This document shows, piece after piece, positions 5,541 to 6,017 of a stretch of DNA of 6,017 nt. The first letter of the stretch is position 1; the number at the start of each line of letters is the position of its first letter. A program made the translations under genes and the position numbers. The stretch lies in NCBI GenBank assembly GCA_002401055.1, contig NVRZ01000214.1, positions 1 through 6,017 of the forward strand. The letters are read 5' to 3'. Under the pieces are notes generated by a model. It was not told the DNA's origin, made no database searches, and was given only the letters and a program-made list of their open reading frames with translations. Source of the DNA: Bacteroidota bacterium. GTDB lineage: Bacteria > Bacteroidota > Bacteroidia > NORP154.

Positions 5541-6017
5541 ATGACTAGATTAAGTGTAAATATTAACAAAATAGCCACCATCAGAAATGCCAGAGGTGGC
5601 AATACGCCAGACATAGTTAAAGTTGCTCAAGATTGCGAACGATTTGGTGCTGAGGGGATTACGGTCCATCCCAGACCTGATGAACGGCATATCACTAGAA
5701 AGGATGTTTACGATCTCAAGCCCGTTGTAAAAGGGGAATTCAATATAGAGGGTAACCCGAACAGGAATTTTATAGATCTAGTTCTCGACATTAAACCAAC
5801 GCAGGTTACGTTGGTTCCTGATGGTCCTGATGTGCTTACCTCTGACGCGGGGTGGGATACGGTGACGCACAAAGATTTCCTGAAGGAGGTTATTGGAGAA
5901 TTAAAAAATGCCGGTATCAGAGTATCCATTTTTATTGATTCTAATGATAAGTTAATAGAGAATGCCGCTGAAACAGGAGCTGACAGAATTGAGCTATACA
6001 CTGAAGAATATGCATCA
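5541..6017 (+). CDS. pdxJ: Pyridoxine 5'-phosphate synthase, N-terminal 159 residues; 3' end lies outside the window
   Basis: PdxJ condenses 3-amino-2-oxopropyl phosphate with 1-deoxy-D-xylulose 5-phosphate to form pyridoxine 5'-phosphate, the ring-closing step of DXP-dependent vitamin B6 synthesis, in the cytosol. The TIM-barrel begins with [18 protein letters not shown] (3-20). Then come [16 protein letters not shown] (37-52), with the active-site His43 and Arg45, and FNIEGNP (67-73), whose Glu70 corresponds to the catalytic Glu of the E. coli enzyme. Next are [18 protein letters not shown] (89-106), VSIFIDSN (128-135) and [12 protein letters not shown] (147-158) with Glu151 near the phosphate and active-site region. 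PRPDERHI in place of the E. coli LREDRRHI is the usual Bacteroidota form. An in-frame TGA just upstream of the ATG (5535-5537) confirms that translation cannot begin earlier. About one third of the protein is missing at the window edge. It is transcribed away from the CBS-nadK cluster, with 59 bp between the two start codons. Confidence 0.96.
   Translation, partial: MTRLSVNINKIATIRNARGGNTPDIVKVAQDCERFGAEGITVHPRPDERHITRKDVYDLKPVVKGEFNIEGNPNRNFIDLVLDIKPTQVTLVPDGPDVLTSDAGWDTVTHKDFLKEVIGELKNAGIRVSIFIDSNDKLIENAAETGADRIELYTEEYAS

Noticed and set aside
5708..6001. Open frame of 97 codons on the minus strand inside pdxJ
   Set aside because: It is entirely antisense to strongly conserved PdxJ coding sequence, and its predicted peptide shows no recognisable domain.
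1..6017. Mobile elements, CRISPR arrays, tRNA/rRNA or a novel defence system
   Set aside because: The window is filled by conserved housekeeping and envelope genes with short gaps; no transposase, array-like spacing or RNA-gene signature was seen.

Overview
The window looks like chromosomal DNA from a member of the Bacteroidota, probably a marine or soil Cytophagales-type bacterium. The evidence is AT-rich DNA, the gene order (CBS-domain protein, nadK, DUF6089/PorG-like genes, uppS, bamA, with divergent pdxJ), protein signatures typical of the phylum (NIEGNP in PdxJ, a PorG/DUF6089 beta-barrel beside uppS), and several matches to the Bacteroidota promoter element TAnnTTTG. I cannot name genus or species from the sequence. 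No mobile element, CRISPR array, RNA gene or clear intrinsic terminator was seen.

Layout. Six genes run on the minus strand, read from right to left. They are a CBS-domain protein (5481 to 4822), NAD kinase (4800 to 3922), a 309-residue DUF6089/PorG-like outer-membrane beta-barrel (3822 to 2893), a 282-residue paralogue of it (2814 to 1966), isoprenyl/undecaprenyl diphosphate synthase uppS (1907 to 1161) and the N-terminal 385 residues of the barrel-assembly protein bamA (1157 to beyond base 1). pdxJ is divergent and starts at 5541; its first 159 codons are present. All gaps between genes are under 100 bp.

How the genes fit together. The minus-strand cluster is mainly an envelope-building set. 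UppS makes the polyprenyl carrier lipid for peptidoglycan and surface glycans. BamA inserts outer-membrane beta-barrels. The DUF6089 proteins are predicted outer-membrane barrels of the family that includes PorG, a type IX secretion component in Porphyromonas gingivalis. NAD kinase and the CBS protein upstream add a cofactor and nucleotide-sensing module, and divergent PdxJ makes pyridoxine 5'-phosphate. Consensus TAnnTTTG boxes precede the CBS gene, pdxJ, the 309-residue barrel and uppS, so the cluster is probably several overlapping transcription units.

Most of the window is a conserved Bacteroidota housekeeping neighbourhood. The points that most deserve a second look are the tandem PorG-like pair and the compact divergent promoter region with apparently leaderless or near-leaderless starts. 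I did not find a convincing undescribed system.
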